Part shown: positions 17,089 to 25,634 of the stretch, piece after piece
How positions within the stretch are numbered: position 1 is the first letter of the stretch
Layout of the letters: each line of letters opens with the position of its first letter
Source: Providencia alcalifaciens
GTDB lineage: Bacteria; Pseudomonadota; Gammaproteobacteria; Enterobacterales; Enterobacteriaceae
Direction: 5' to 3'
Assembly (NCBI GenBank): GCA_025961275.1
Contig: JAOQNJ010000001.1
Location: forward strand, 4,051,353-4,115,352
Length of the DNA: 64,000 nucleotides
Translations under genes and position numbers: made by a program
Notes under the pieces: generated by a model
Databases searched by the model: none
What the model was told of the DNA's origin: nothing
Seen by the model: the letters and a program-made list of their open reading frames with translations, nothing else

Positions 17089-17427
17089 TTAATCATTAGA
17101 ACGGATAACTTCAAAGTGAACAGAGAGTAAAAATGTCTCTTCTGGAGCCAAGCCCGGAAGGGTATCGACAACACGTTGTGACAAGGCAATTGAGTGTTTT
17201 GATATTTCATCGAACAGATTGATATCAACTTCGGGTAAAGCTTCACCCGTTTTTGCTCTGTCAACCATAGCTCTAAGATGAGACTCCAACATCTGTTGTT
17301 GTACATCTGTGGTGTAGCAATTTTCTTGTTTAAGCCAACTACTAATGACGCCTAGTAGCTCCTGTGTGACTTCATTGATGTCGAGGTTATCTTCAGACAT
17401 CTTGAAAACGACAACTGATTTACTCAT
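17089..17427 (-). CDS. Stand-alone PRD-domain protein (EF_0829 type), first gene of the operon
   Basis: 112 residues, essentially one PTS-regulation domain with conserved histidines in MLESHLRAMVDRAKTGEA and FDEISKHSIAL. PRDs are normally phosphorylated by PTS proteins in antiterminators and activators; this one has no DNA- or RNA-binding part. Opening an operon without its own EIIA, it may link the system to PTS phosphate flow. A 5' untranslated region with repeated GTGGAAAT sites lies upstream. Confidence 0.78.
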   Translation of the reverse strand: MSKSVVVFKMSEDNLDINEVTQELLGVISSWLKQENCYTTDVQQQMLESHLRAMVDRAKTGEALPEVDINLFDEISKHSIALSQRVVDTLPGLAPEETFLLSVHFEVIRSND

Positions 17428-17520
17428 AACTATTTAAAATCCAAGATAATAATGCAATTAAAGTGCTTTGTTACTTCATGATGAATACCTTAATCGGTTC
17501 TGTATTAGTTGTGCAGACAT

Positions 17521-17898
17521 AGAATTTCCACTTAGAAACGGAAATGAATTGGAAGTTGATGGATGAATTTGTTGGTTGATATTTGTTCTAATTGGAAAAT
17601 AAATGAAAAAAAACATTTAAAGAGTTTTGGAAATGAGACATACGAAATAGATTTGGCATTAAACGTATTTAAATTCAGTACACTAGCGATTATTTTACGA
17701 TTGTGGAAATCATAAGAATTAAGTGGCAACGAAGTGGAAATCATGAAATGTAAAATGGCATTCAAATGTATTAATCATTTCCACTTATCATATTAGGGAT
17801 AAAAGTAGGCTGCATTTGCTTAAAAACTAAATGATAGAATTGCGGTAATGATCACGCAAAAGGCTGTTATAGCCGCTTTTCCAAAAGGAAGTGGAAAT
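17521..17898. promoter_or_regulatory. Operator-like GTGGAAAT repeats between regulator and operon
   Basis: Four copies of the same word: AATTTCCACTT at 17523-17533, GTGGAAATCAT at 17703-17713 and again at 17734-17744 (31 bp, about three helical turns), ATCATTTCCACTT at 17774-17786 in inverse orientation, and AAGTGGAAAT at 17889-17898. They lie in the 570-bp gap between the PRD/EIIA regulator and the operon it most likely controls. No gene was recognised in the gap. Confidence 0.6.
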
Positions 17899-17998
17899 TA
17901 GTAGAAATGTTGAAGATCTCACTGAGGGACGATATCAAAAATACCCTCTGTATCTTTTCAATAAAGCACGGATACGGAGGGGTTATATTTATCCTAAA

Positions 17999-19936
17999 TT
18001 ATAAAATTCTCGCTAAGCTATCTTTGGCGATCACTTGGAATTCATTGAAATTCTTGACAGTAACCAGCCTACGCGTGGTTTTTTCTTTGACAAAAGTGAC
18101 AAACAGATCATAGATAGCCATGGCTTCCTCGTAATCAGCTTTGCTGATGGCGAGTAAAAAAATCACGTAGGCATTTTCTTTTGTCTCTTTATTCCATTCA
18201 ATGCCTTTGGGCGCAACTACAGTCACAACAACCGTTTTATTGGCGAGCAAGCCAAGGGAATGGGGGAGAGCAATTCCTTCTCCTAGCAAAGTGGAAACAA
18301 TGGATTCTCTTTCTTGCAAAGAAGGATGGAAATCTCCAGTGACATAGCCATCTTGCTGTAATTTTTGGCAAACTATTTGAAAGAGCGTCTCTTGGCTGAT
18401 CTTTTCGTTGATCACCATAAAATAGCGTTCATCGAAAAAGCGCTCAATGATATAAGGACGCGTTTGATCCATCATCGCTAGCCGACCCACTTGCTCTAAT
18501 TGATAAGGGGTTGGGAAAGGAGCTATTTTTATCACAGGCTTATTTTTCTCAGAAATACGCACTGTGGTGATGACAAAGTCCTCTTCGATTTCATCTAAGG
18601 ATTCATACTCTTGCAAGGTCAATCCACGACTAAATTTCAGTTGCGGAAATTCACGCATAATTTTCGACTCAACGACACGAAATGTTGAGTTCCCTGCATC
18701 TGTGACAACAAGTACTTCTGTTTGGCGAATTGAGCTTGCACCATAATTTCTTTCTAAACTCACACCAATATGTACAGCCAGATAACCAAGTTCATCCTCA
18801 TTGATAGGGTGGGGAAGCAGCTTTTTACTGGCGCTAGTCAGTGCACTTAAGGTGACATCATAGGCAAAAGGGTAATATTGTTTAATATCGCTGAGTAGTG
18901 GGTTTGGCGTAATAATGTGATATTGAAGCCGTGTGATAAGGGCGGCAATGTGGGTGTTGAGATCTTTTTTAAGTTTCTCATCATTGCGTAAGTCATAATT
19001 ATATAATTCGTTAATATAATTAAGGATATATTCAACTAACTCACTGTGACTGCCACTTTTTAACTGAGTTGTATCAAAGTTACTAATACGTTGAGCGATG
19101 ATTTGATCGTGCAAATAGCTGAGTTCAGCACCTGAAAGGTCACTGCCAAGGAAGTAAATTAACCCTTTAGATACTTCATCACAGGCTTTGCGAAGTGTCT
19201 CCTCGCTATCGTGATTTTTTACAATGGAGGTCAACTCATGACCACGAGTGATACGTAAAATAGTTACGGCACAATTAAAAACCAGATAGAGATGCCCCTC
19301 GTTGCTTAGGCGAACATCGAAGCGATTCATACTATTATGAAGGACTTTATCAATGTATGTTAAGTCGAGGTTATCTAAACAGTCAGGTTGAAATGCCGAT
19401 AAGTCATGGCTAATTTGTTGGGAAAAACGACGCCACAATGTTTCAGTCATACAAGCGCGGATTGCCCATTCACTGCCATTTAGGCGGATCCCTTGGTGAG
19501 GAATACTTTCTAATAAGATTTGATATTTTTGCAGGTGTTCCCTGACGGTACTCATGTCTTGTTGCAGAGTCCCACGGCTAATAAACCACTCCTCGGCAAT
19601 ATCGTCCAGTTTAACAGGCAAAGAGAGCATTAAGAGTTTCAACAGTAATGCATCAACGCGATCTTTACTGGTGCGGGGAATACTATTTTCCTCTTCGCTT
19701 TGCTGTGTAAACTGGGCAAAGAGTGCCTCATCATCGATTTTTAAACGATAGCCACGGTTACGCTCATAGACTATATGAGCACTAAAGTTTTGTATTAACT
19801 CATTAATCTCATTGATATCAGAACGTATAGTCCGAGTTGAAACGGAGAAACGCTTTGCAAGCTGTTCTTGGGGGACAATCTCATCGAGAATACTTGCAAA
19901 AATTTGATTGAGCCGCTGTTGAGTGAATAAAGCCAC
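17999..19936 (-). CDS. PRD/EIIA-containing transcriptional activator (BglG/MtlR type)
   Basis: 645 residues from GTG 19936, which has AAAGGTG 5 bases upstream; the longer frame to 19993 lacks a ribosome site. Order: HTH_11 (LFTQQRLNQIFASILDEIVP, EQLAKRFSVSTRTIRSDINE), Mga-like HTH, two PRD domains (about 180-400, His in the second near LGYLAVHIGVSLERN), an EIIB-like domain from VLVVTDAGNSTFRVVESKI, which lacks the usual catalytic Cys, and a C-terminal EIIA domain with the phospho-His in GEGIALPHSLG. Such regulators switch on sugar operons according to PTS phosphorylation. It precedes the operon on the same strand and is the obvious regulator. No AAA+ domain, so it is not a sigma-54 activator like DgaR. 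Confidence 0.85.
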   Translation of the reverse strand: MALFTQQRLNQIFASILDEIVPQEQLAKRFSVSTRTIRSDINEINELIQNFSAHIVYERNRGYRLKIDDEALFAQFTQQSEEENSIPRTSKDRVDALLLKLLMLSLPVKLDDIAEEWFISRGTLQQDMSTVREHLQKYQILLESIPHQGIRLNGSEWAIRACMTETLWRRFSQQISHDLSAFQPDCLDNLDLTYIDKVLHNSMNRFDVRLSNEGHLYLVFNCAVTILRITRGHELTSIVKNHDSEETLRKACDEVSKGLIYFLGSDLSGAELSYLHDQIIAQRISNFDTTQLKSGSHSELVEYILNYINELYNYDLRNDEKLKKDLNTHIAALITRLQYHIITPNPLLSDIKQYYPFAYDVTLSALTSASKKLLPHPINEDELGYLAVHIGVSLERNYGASSIRQTEVLVVTDAGNSTFRVVESKIMREFPQLKFSRGLTLQEYESLDEIEEDFVITTVRISEKNKPVIKIAPFPTPYQLEQVGRLAMMDQTRPYIIERFFDERYFMVINEKISQETLFQIVCQKLQQDGYVTGDFHPSLQERESIVSTLLGEGIALPHSLGLLANKTVVVTVVAPKGIEWNKETKENAYVIFLLAISKADYEEAMAIYDLFVTFVKEKTTRRLVTVKNFNEFQVIAKDSLARIL

Positions 19937-19994
19937 GGAAACACCTTTTAGACTAAAACAAAAAGTATGATGACCAAAATATGAGTCAGACATA

Positions 19995-20129
19995 ACATAA
20001 TTGAAGTGACATCTCGGCGAGCAACGAAGCTGTTCCGGTGAGAAAAACCAGAGTCACGGATAACATGCTGATCCGCAGCATTGAGCATGGCGCACTATTG
20101 GTAATAGTCGAGATGCAACTTGAAGTATG
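19995..20129. repeat. MITE-like intergenic repeat, copy with CATCTCG ends
   Basis: About 135 bp with imperfect inverted ends: ATTGAAGTGACATCTCG on the left against the complement of CGAGATGCAACTTGAAGTAT on the right. No coding capacity. It belongs to the same broad class as the repeat after rnpB (ACTTCAAGTTG ends), with a different interior. Confidence 0.65.
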
Positions 20130-20392
20130 AAGAGTATAACGACATATTTGGGCTGACTAATGGCAGGACTCTATCACAAGCTTCTCAATATACAGGGCAT
20201 AGCAAATTATAAAATTGAGAATCTCTTCGCAAAAATAAGCTTATTTTTGCGAAATAACTCGCAGTCTGAGTGTGCCACTTCGAAAATAATTTGTGCATCA
20301 CGGGAGGAGTTGTGAAAACACACGTAAATTTATTCAAATAATATGCAGGTGAAAAATCGGTCACTTCGTTGATTTTAACAAAGAGAAACCTT

Positions 20393-21169
20393 ATGGCACT
20401 AGATTCAGATCGATTTATCAAAACGTTATCTTTGGACCCGCTTCAATCGGAATTCCTGAAGGTGATCAATGATGTTGAAAAAAATTTGGTATTAGCACTG
20501 GGGAGTCAACTCCACAGCGTGTACTTGTACGGTAGCGTTGCAAAAGGTTGCGCCATTGAAGGTGTTTCAGATTTAGACGTTTGTGTGATCCTAACGGAGC
20601 ACCCAGATTATGATTCAATTAATATTATTGCGGATATACGTAAAGTAATTATGTCTAAATATCAGATTGTTAGTAAAGTCGATTTTGATATTGGATCACT
20701 ATCTGAAGTATTAGCTCCAGAGAATTTGTTCAACTGGGGGTATTGGTTAAAACATCAATGCCGGTGTATTTTTGGTCATGATCTTGCTTGTCGATTCAAT
20801 CTTTTTAAACCATCAAAAGCGATTGCTATCGCAGTTAATGGCGATTTTGTCGAAGTGCTTGATGGATATGTTCACTCATTAAGCAACATTAGTGATGAAA
20901 TTGAGCGTAAGCAATTACAAAGAGCTGCGGCTAGGAAACTGATCCGTTCGACTAATATTTTAAGAGCAAATGAAGATGTGGACTGACCTGAGGCTCTCGA
21001 TGAGTATGTTGTCAACTTTTCTGCACAATATCCGATGCGAGAAAATGAAATCAGATATTTTTTATCACAAAGCCATATGCCAACAGACAGTCCAGCGGCT
21101 TTTATAGAACGCTTGAATGATTTTACCAAATGGTTAGTTATAGAGCTTAAATCTGACGCATGTCGTTAA
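20393..21169 (+). pseudogene. Nucleotidyltransferase (aminoglycoside adenylyltransferase-like) with in-frame stop
   Basis: The ATG at 20393 starts a Pol-beta-type nucleotidyltransferase: SVYLYGSVAKGCAIEGVSDL and DVCVILTE supply the GS and D-x-D metal site, and KVDFDIGSL the third acidic residue. A TGA at 20984-20986 interrupts it after 197 residues, yet the same frame continues for 60 more sensible codons (PEALDEYVVNFSAQYPMREN and on to LNDFTKWLVIELKS) to TAA 21167-21169. One base (TGA from TGG, giving DWPEAL) restores a 258-residue protein. Either a nonsense mutation or a sequencing error. The nucleotidyl core is intact; I would not claim a resistance phenotype. Confidence 0.75.
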
Positions 21170-21380
21170 ACGGCTCTATTTTTGTTAGGGAATGTTGAAC
21201 ATTTAGAGGCAATTTTTACTTACAATAAAGTCCGTTGGACGAGGTGAGAAGTTTGCAGCCTATAGATACAGGTAAAATACCTTTTAACACAGCATAAAAA
21301 AAGTGTAACGCCTTTTAGTTGAGCTCGCATAGCAGCCTTTATATAGAATTAAATGGCTATAAGTTGAATTTAATTTCTTT

Positions 21381-21415
21381 TGATACTGATTTTTTCAGTA
21401 AAAATCAGTATCAAA
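21381..21415. repeat. Perfect 15-bp hairpin in the gap before yhaK
   Basis: TTGATACTGATTTTT, loop TCAGT, then the exact complement. It is the only clear structure in the 306-bp stretch 21170-21475, which otherwise shows no gene. It lies 60 bases beyond the end of the leftward yhaK gene, so it may end that transcript although no T run follows. Confidence 0.6.
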
Positions 21416-21475
21416 GATCAATCGCCATTTGCGATTAAGTTTGAGTTATAAAACAATTTATTTTGCCCTATGTAC

Positions 21476-22177
21476 TCAATCGCCAATATCAATTAGTAAT
21501 GCACGTATTGCTTTCGCTGAGGTGATGGTTAATTCACTTTCATCTTGGATAAAGACACCATCATTGCAGTTCATCTTGATAATGTTACCGCTCTTTGTTG
21601 TGATATTTGCTCCACCATGAATCGACTGTAAATAAGCATTTTTTCCTTTAATTTTAACGTGTTGGGCGTTTTTAGGGGGTATGTTTAGCTGCGTTATCCA
21701 AATTTGTTGGCGTAGTTGGATACTACTATTTTCTCCATCTGGTGAGGCAACCAACATATTACTATCTGCAGGTAACGCGATTTTTTGTGCTGGGTGGTAT
21801 TCTTGCTGTGGACAAGCATTTAGCCATAACTGTAAACGGGTCAATGGTTTGTCTGGGCAGAGATTGTGCTCGCTGTAACTTAAATCAGGACGTGGCGAAA
21901 AACGAATACACTCACCTTCGTTAACATTGATTTTATTGCCTAAGCTATCCCGATATTCAGCACTACCTTGCAAGACAATGTTAAGAATATCCACATGCGG
22001 GTAGGTTTTCGGTTGAAAAGCTCTTTCTGGTGCAATCACTTCTTGGTTTAGCACCCGTAATGTTTTATATCCCATAAAGTCGGGATCAAAATAATGACCG
22101 AAGGAAAAAGCATAACGTGCTTGTAACCATCCATAATCGGCTTTACCGCAGTGGTTAACTTGTCTCAATGTCATCAT
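21476..22177 (-). CDS. yhaK: YhaK, pirin-family bicupin protein
   Basis: 233 residues, the length of E. coli YhaK. A pirin-like double cupin with the N-terminal metal-site region FQPKTYPHVDILNIVLQGSA and GECIRFSPRPDLSYSEHN, and a degenerate second cupin. E. coli YhaK is a cytosolic, redox-sensitive protein of unknown catalytic role; the usual pirin His set is only partly present here. Divergent from yhaJ as in E. coli, so YhaJ probably controls it. Confidence 0.9.
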   Translation of the reverse strand: MMTLRQVNHCGKADYGWLQARYAFSFGHYFDPDFMGYKTLRVLNQEVIAPERAFQPKTYPHVDILNIVLQGSAEYRDSLGNKINVNEGECIRFSPRPDLSYSEHNLCPDKPLTRLQLWLNACPQQEYHPAQKIALPADSNMLVASPDGENSSIQLRQQIWITQLNIPPKNAQHVKIKGKNAYLQSIHGGANITTKSGNIIKMNCNDGVFIQDESELTITSAKAIRALLIDIGD

Positions 22178-22457
22178 GGTGGCTACTCCTTCTTAGAACA
22201 GCAAACATATATTCGCTATATTTCACGTTGTCGCTGGTTGCTTATTTAGATGATGCCTATTAACTGAATCATTGTATTTACTTATGTTAATCAGCTTCTT
22301 CACATCATTAGCTTCACTTGTTATCTACAAATAAGTTAATTATTTTGGATATGTACAACGACAGATAAATTTATACCCTTATCATAAATAGCTGGACGTT
22401 GAATTGTTAGCCAGTTAATCTGTTTACATTATTCAAATTTCCTGAAAGAGATACTTC

Positions 22458-23354
22458 ATGAGTAAAGAGAGAGCATTAACACTTGAATCATTAAGGGTGA
22501 TGGATGCAATCGACCGACGTGGTAGTTTTGCTGCGGCTGCTGATGAGTTGGGTCGAGTGCCTTCGGCATTAAGCTATACCATGCAAAAATTAGAAGAAGA
22601 GTTGGATGTTATTCTATTTGATCGTTCAGGACATAGAACTAAATTTACGAATGTCGGTAGGATGTTATTAGACAGAGGAAGGGTGTTGCTGGAAGCTGCC
22701 GATAAACTGACATCTGACGCGGAAGCTTTGGCTAAAGGTTGGGAAACGCATCTCACGATTGTTTGTGAAGCATTAATTCCGGCTTATCATCTATTTCCAT
22801 TGGTCGATAAATTGGCAACAAAATCAGAAACGCAGCTTTCAATATTAACAGAGGTTCTCGCGGGAGCGTGGGAACGATTAGAAAGCGGTAAAGCGGATAT
22901 TGTTATAGCACCTGATATGCATTTTCGGACATCATCTGAAATTAATTCAAAATCGTTATACAGCATTAGCCATGTTTATGTGGCCAGCCCTGATCATCCT
23001 ATTCATCAAGAACCTGAACCGCTCTCAGATATTACTCGAGTAAAATACAGAGGCATTGCGGTGGCAGATACGGCGCGTGAACGTCCCGTTATCACGGTAC
23101 AGCTATTAGATAAGCAGCAAAGATTAACAGTTTCATCGATTGAAGATAAACGAACTGCTCTATTGGCAGGCCTCGGTGTCGCAACTATGCCATATCCGAT
23201 AGTCGAGAAAGATATTCGTGAAGGTCGTTTACGTGTAGTGAGCGCAGAATATACCCATCAAACTAATATTATTATGGCGTGGCGTCGGGATAGTATGGGT
23301 GAAGCTAAGTCGTGGTGCTTGAGAGAGATCCCAAAACTGTTTATGAATCGATAA
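22458..23354 (+). CDS. yhaJ: YhaJ, LysR-type transcriptional regulator
   Basis: 298 residues, matching E. coli YhaJ almost block by block (LRVMDAIDRRGSFAAAADEL, GRVPSALSYTMQKLEEELDV, LLAGLGVATMPYPIVEKDI, SWCLREIPKLF). The winged HTH is at about 9-66 and the substrate-binding domain follows. In E. coli YhaJ responds to aromatic compounds and drives yqjF and yhaK, and in pathogens it affects type III secretion; yqjF- and yhaK-like genes flank it here too. The 280-bp gap to yhaK should contain both promoters. Confidence 0.95.
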   Translation: MSKERALTLESLRVMDAIDRRGSFAAAADELGRVPSALSYTMQKLEEELDVILFDRSGHRTKFTNVGRMLLDRGRVLLEAADKLTSDAEALAKGWETHLTIVCEALIPAYHLFPLVDKLATKSETQLSILTEVLAGAWERLESGKADIVIAPDMHFRTSSEINSKSLYSISHVYVASPDHPIHQEPEPLSDITRVKYRGIAVADTARERPVITVQLLDKQQRLTVSSIEDKRTALLAGLGVATMPYPIVEKDIREGRLRVVSAEYTHQTNIIMAWRRDSMGEAKSWCLREIPKLFMNR

Positions 23355-23361
23355 ATTCTCG

Positions 23362-23470
23362 TCATCCTTCGCACTATAGGTACGTTAGCTTCTCTTAGCT
23401 ACCCAAGTCACATACTAATGTGGCTTGGGATAGCTTCGCTTACTACCTTCCTCAAGTGCGAATGATTTAG
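23362..23470. repeat. MITE-like intergenic repeat, copy 2
   Basis: About 109 bp with imperfect inverted ends (ATCCTTCGCACT against the complement of AGTGCGAATGAT) and an interior CAAGTCACATACTAATGTGG, close to the interior of the repeat after rnpB. Located just after the yhaJ stop, inside the 400-bp gap 23355-23755 that has no gene. Confidence 0.65.
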
Positions 23471-23652
23471 GGAATGTTATTTAGAGGATTTTATCTTTAT
23501 CCTCAGTTTTTGTGGATAGTGCAGGGCTTTTGAGCGTTATTGATGTGAATTAAAATTGATTAAAACTTGAATTATTTGAGGTGATGCAACTGATGCTTTG
23601 AATGGCAGGCCTGATGTTTATGTTTAGATGTAACGTTGATTAAGTCTGCAAC

Positions 23653-23695
23653 AACCCGAGTTGCATGCTGGTGTATGCAACTCGGGTTAATTTTT
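23653..23695. terminator. 14-bp perfect hairpin followed by a T tract
   Basis: AACCCGAGTTGCAT pairs exactly with ATGCAACTCGGGTT across an 8-base loop and is followed on the plus strand by AATTTTTA. It lies between the convergent yhaJ and yqjF-like genes and can end transcription from at least the left side. Confidence 0.7.
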
Positions 23696-23755
23696 ATAGG
23701 GTATAAAGTGTACAAATAAAACAATAAGTTCAAGGGTAATAATGAATACGTTTTG

Positions 23756-24151
23756 TTACCACTTTTTATTCAGTAGATGATCAAGGCTAAATTTCCCCGG
23801 ACCTGTTACTGCTAATAATAAAAAGCCACCTGCAATTGATAAGTTCTTCATAAACATCAGACTATTTGGAGCAACGTTGAAGTCTGTATGGAACATCAGT
23901 GCGGTTAAAATCGTAAAACCTGCAGTAAAAATTGCTACTGTTCTGGTGAGTAAGCCAAAAAGAATCGCGAGGCCACCACCAAGCTCTAACAAAATAGTTA
24001 GCGGTAGTAAAAATCCGGGAACACCCATAGATTGCATATATTGTTGGGTTCCTGCGTAAGCATCACCTAATTTGCCATAGCCAGCAACGATAAACAGAAT
24101 TGGCATCAAAATACGGGCAACTAATATCACACTACTTTCTAAATTTTTCAT
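23756..24151 (-). CDS. yqjF: YqjF-like DoxX-family membrane protein
   Basis: 131 residues from ATG 24151 (AGGAG upstream; the frame could begin 12 codons earlier without support). Four hydrophobic helices of the DoxX type, with the conserved first helix ARILMPILFIVAGYGKLGD and LLELGGGLAILFGLLTRTVA. E. coli YqjF is a YhaJ target induced by nitroaromatic breakdown products and is expected to act at the inner membrane in redox defence. Neighbouring yhaJ supports the name. Confidence 0.85.
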   Translation of the reverse strand: MKNLESSVILVARILMPILFIVAGYGKLGDAYAGTQQYMQSMGVPGFLLPLTILLELGGGLAILFGLLTRTVAIFTAGFTILTALMFHTDFNVAPNSLMFMKNLSIAGGFLLLAVTGPGKFSLDHLLNKKW

Positions 24152-24342
24152 TAAGATTCTCCTGCTAACAAGGTCAGCAAATATCAATAAATTGCGATAT
24201 ATATCGCCGTATAAAATAATTTATAGCACTAAATGGTTAGAAATCATTTGATGTGGCTATATTAGTAATTTACAGGTTCAATAAAAAGCAAAGGTTATTA
24301 ACAATGATAGACAAAAAAATTGAATGATAAAATTTGAATATA

Positions 24343-24376
24343 AAAAAACCTGAAACGTTACCGCTTCAGGTTTTTT
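24343..24376. terminator. Bidirectional terminator between yqjK and yqjF
   Basis: AAAAAACCTGAA and TTCAGGTTTTTT pair perfectly over 12 bp around a 10-base loop, with A and T tracts built into the stem. It lies right after the yqjD-E-K operon. Confidence 0.85.
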
Positions 24377-24388
24377 ATGTGACTAGAA

Positions 24389-24691
24389 TTATTTTTTACT
24401 CGTTTTAACCGCGCCTTGAAAGGAGCGTATGATCCCCCAAGTGGTCAGTGCTTTTTCGCCCATTGACAAAATTCGCTTAGGCCGTCTCAGTATATAAACA
24501 GAAAACAGTCCTGCAGCTGCAATAAAAATAGGCTTAAAAGCAACAAAGACTTGCCACGAGCGATCGTAAGGTTCAGTAGCTTGTAACCAATCTCGTGAGG
24601 CTGTTGTCAGATCAGTACGTTGTTGCTCAATTTGCCTGACTAACTGTTGTTTCTTTTCGACCAACGATTGACGCTTATTTTTGCTCATCAT
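24389..24691 (-). CDS. yqjK: YqjK-like small envelope protein
   Basis: 100 residues: a charged N-terminal coiled segment (KNKRQSLVEKKQQLVRQIEQ), a conserved TASRDWLQATEPYDRSWQ stretch, a single hydrophobic helix with the proline-rich edge YILRRPKRI, and a basic tail. It corresponds by position and layout to E. coli YqjK, whose role is unknown. Its start overlaps yqjE by 17 bases, so the genes are translated together. Confidence 0.82.
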   Translation of the reverse strand: MMSKNKRQSLVEKKQQLVRQIEQQRTDLTTASRDWLQATEPYDRSWQVFVAFKPIFIAAAGLFSVYILRRPKRILSMGEKALTTWGIIRSFQGAVKTSKK

Positions 24692-25079
24692 CCGGCCCCA
24701 CTAAGGCTTTTGAATCTTTCTTTAGCTGCTCTCGTGTTGCACCTAATAAAGTAGATTGCCTTGCTCTTTTAAGCGTCCAAATAGCACCAATAATGGCAAG
24801 TAACACTAAAACGCCAGTGGTGATGGCTAGAGCTTGATAGCGATAAATAGGATCAACAGACCAAAAAATAAGGCCAATGAGGCACATCAGACCAAATGCA
24901 GTAAATAATAAAGTGATACCAGCCATGAGAATGAGTTGAATAAGAGTGGCTTTCTCTTCCTCTAATTCAACAGCAATCAACTGGATGCGTGTTTCAACCA
25001 TCTGCACAGCGATACTGGCAATGCGTTGTAAAGTATTAAGGACCCCTTTGCCGGGGCCCTGACGCTCTTGTTGTTCCAT
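24675..25079 (-). CDS. yqjE: YqjE, phage-holin-like inner membrane protein
   Basis: 134 residues with an amphipathic N-terminal helix (VLNTLQRIASIAVQMVETRI), two membrane helices (about 50-75 and 82-105) and a charged C terminus. YqjE belongs to the Phage_holin_3_6-like family that accompanies yqjD in enterobacteria. It sits 5 bases after yqjD. E. coli YqjD, the partner, binds stationary-phase ribosomes at the membrane; YqjE itself has no firm function. Confidence 0.85.
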   Translation of the reverse strand: MEQQERQGPGKGVLNTLQRIASIAVQMVETRIQLIAVELEEEKATLIQLILMAGITLLFTAFGLMCLIGLIFWSVDPIYRYQALAITTGVLVLLAIIGAIWTLKRARQSTLLGATREQLKKDSKALVGPDDEQK

Positions 25080-25084
25080 GCTAA

Positions 25085-25390
25085 TTAACGTTTAGCAAGA
25101 AGTACGCCAAGAACAACACCAACAGCAGCACCAATACCAATGCCAGTCCATGGATTTTCACGTACGTAATCATCAGCCTGGCCTGCAATTTCTTTGGTCT
25201 GCTGAGTAATTTTCTCTCCAGCTTGACGGAGTCTCAGTCGAGAGGAGTTTAGCGCATCTTTAGCTTTATGCTTTATGCTCTCTATTTCTTCTTTCGATTT
25301 GTCTCCAGTATCATTCAGCACTGCCTCAAGAGAGTCTGCCAATGATTGCAGTTCAGCGCGTAGTTCTTCTGATGAATTGTTCGATGACAT
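25085..25390 (-). CDS. yqjD: YqjD, DUF883/ElaB-family membrane-anchored protein
   Basis: 101 residues from the ATG at 25390, chosen for its AAGGAG 8 bases upstream; the open frame extends to 25438 without a ribosome site. A long charged helix (SEELRAELQSLADSLEAVL and following) leads to VRENPWTGIGIGAAVGVVLG, the tail anchor typical of ElaB/YqjD/YgaM. In E. coli YqjD tethers 70S and 100S ribosomes to the membrane in stationary phase. First gene of yqjD-E-K. Confidence 0.9.
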   Translation of the reverse strand: MSSNNSSEELRAELQSLADSLEAVLNDTGDKSKEEIESIKHKAKDALNSSRLRLRQAGEKITQQTKEIAGQADDYVRENPWTGIGIGAAVGVVLGVLLAKR

Positions 25391-25634
25391 ATTGGAACTC
25401 CTTATCAATAGAAAAAATATTATTAACTCTATTAACAATAGCTATTTTTGGGGTAAGTGCAATTAGGAACTACCTTAATATCGATTAAATTGATAAAAAA
25501 GCATGTGCAATGTTCACTGGTAGATGTAAATTCTGAATAATCTTAAATTTTAAGGGTGTTCAGTATATGGGTTAGATGATTTAAAATAGTTAGTGAATAG
25601 TGAGGTAGATTATAAGAAATGAAATATTGTATAA

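Noticed and set aside
17453-17468. Sigma-54-like promoter upstream of the PRD gene (AG-N10-GC with GCAC and TTGC on the minus strand)
   Set aside because: The first G of the -24 pair is A, and the regulator has no AAA+ domain, so sigma-54 control as in the Salmonella dga operon is not supported.
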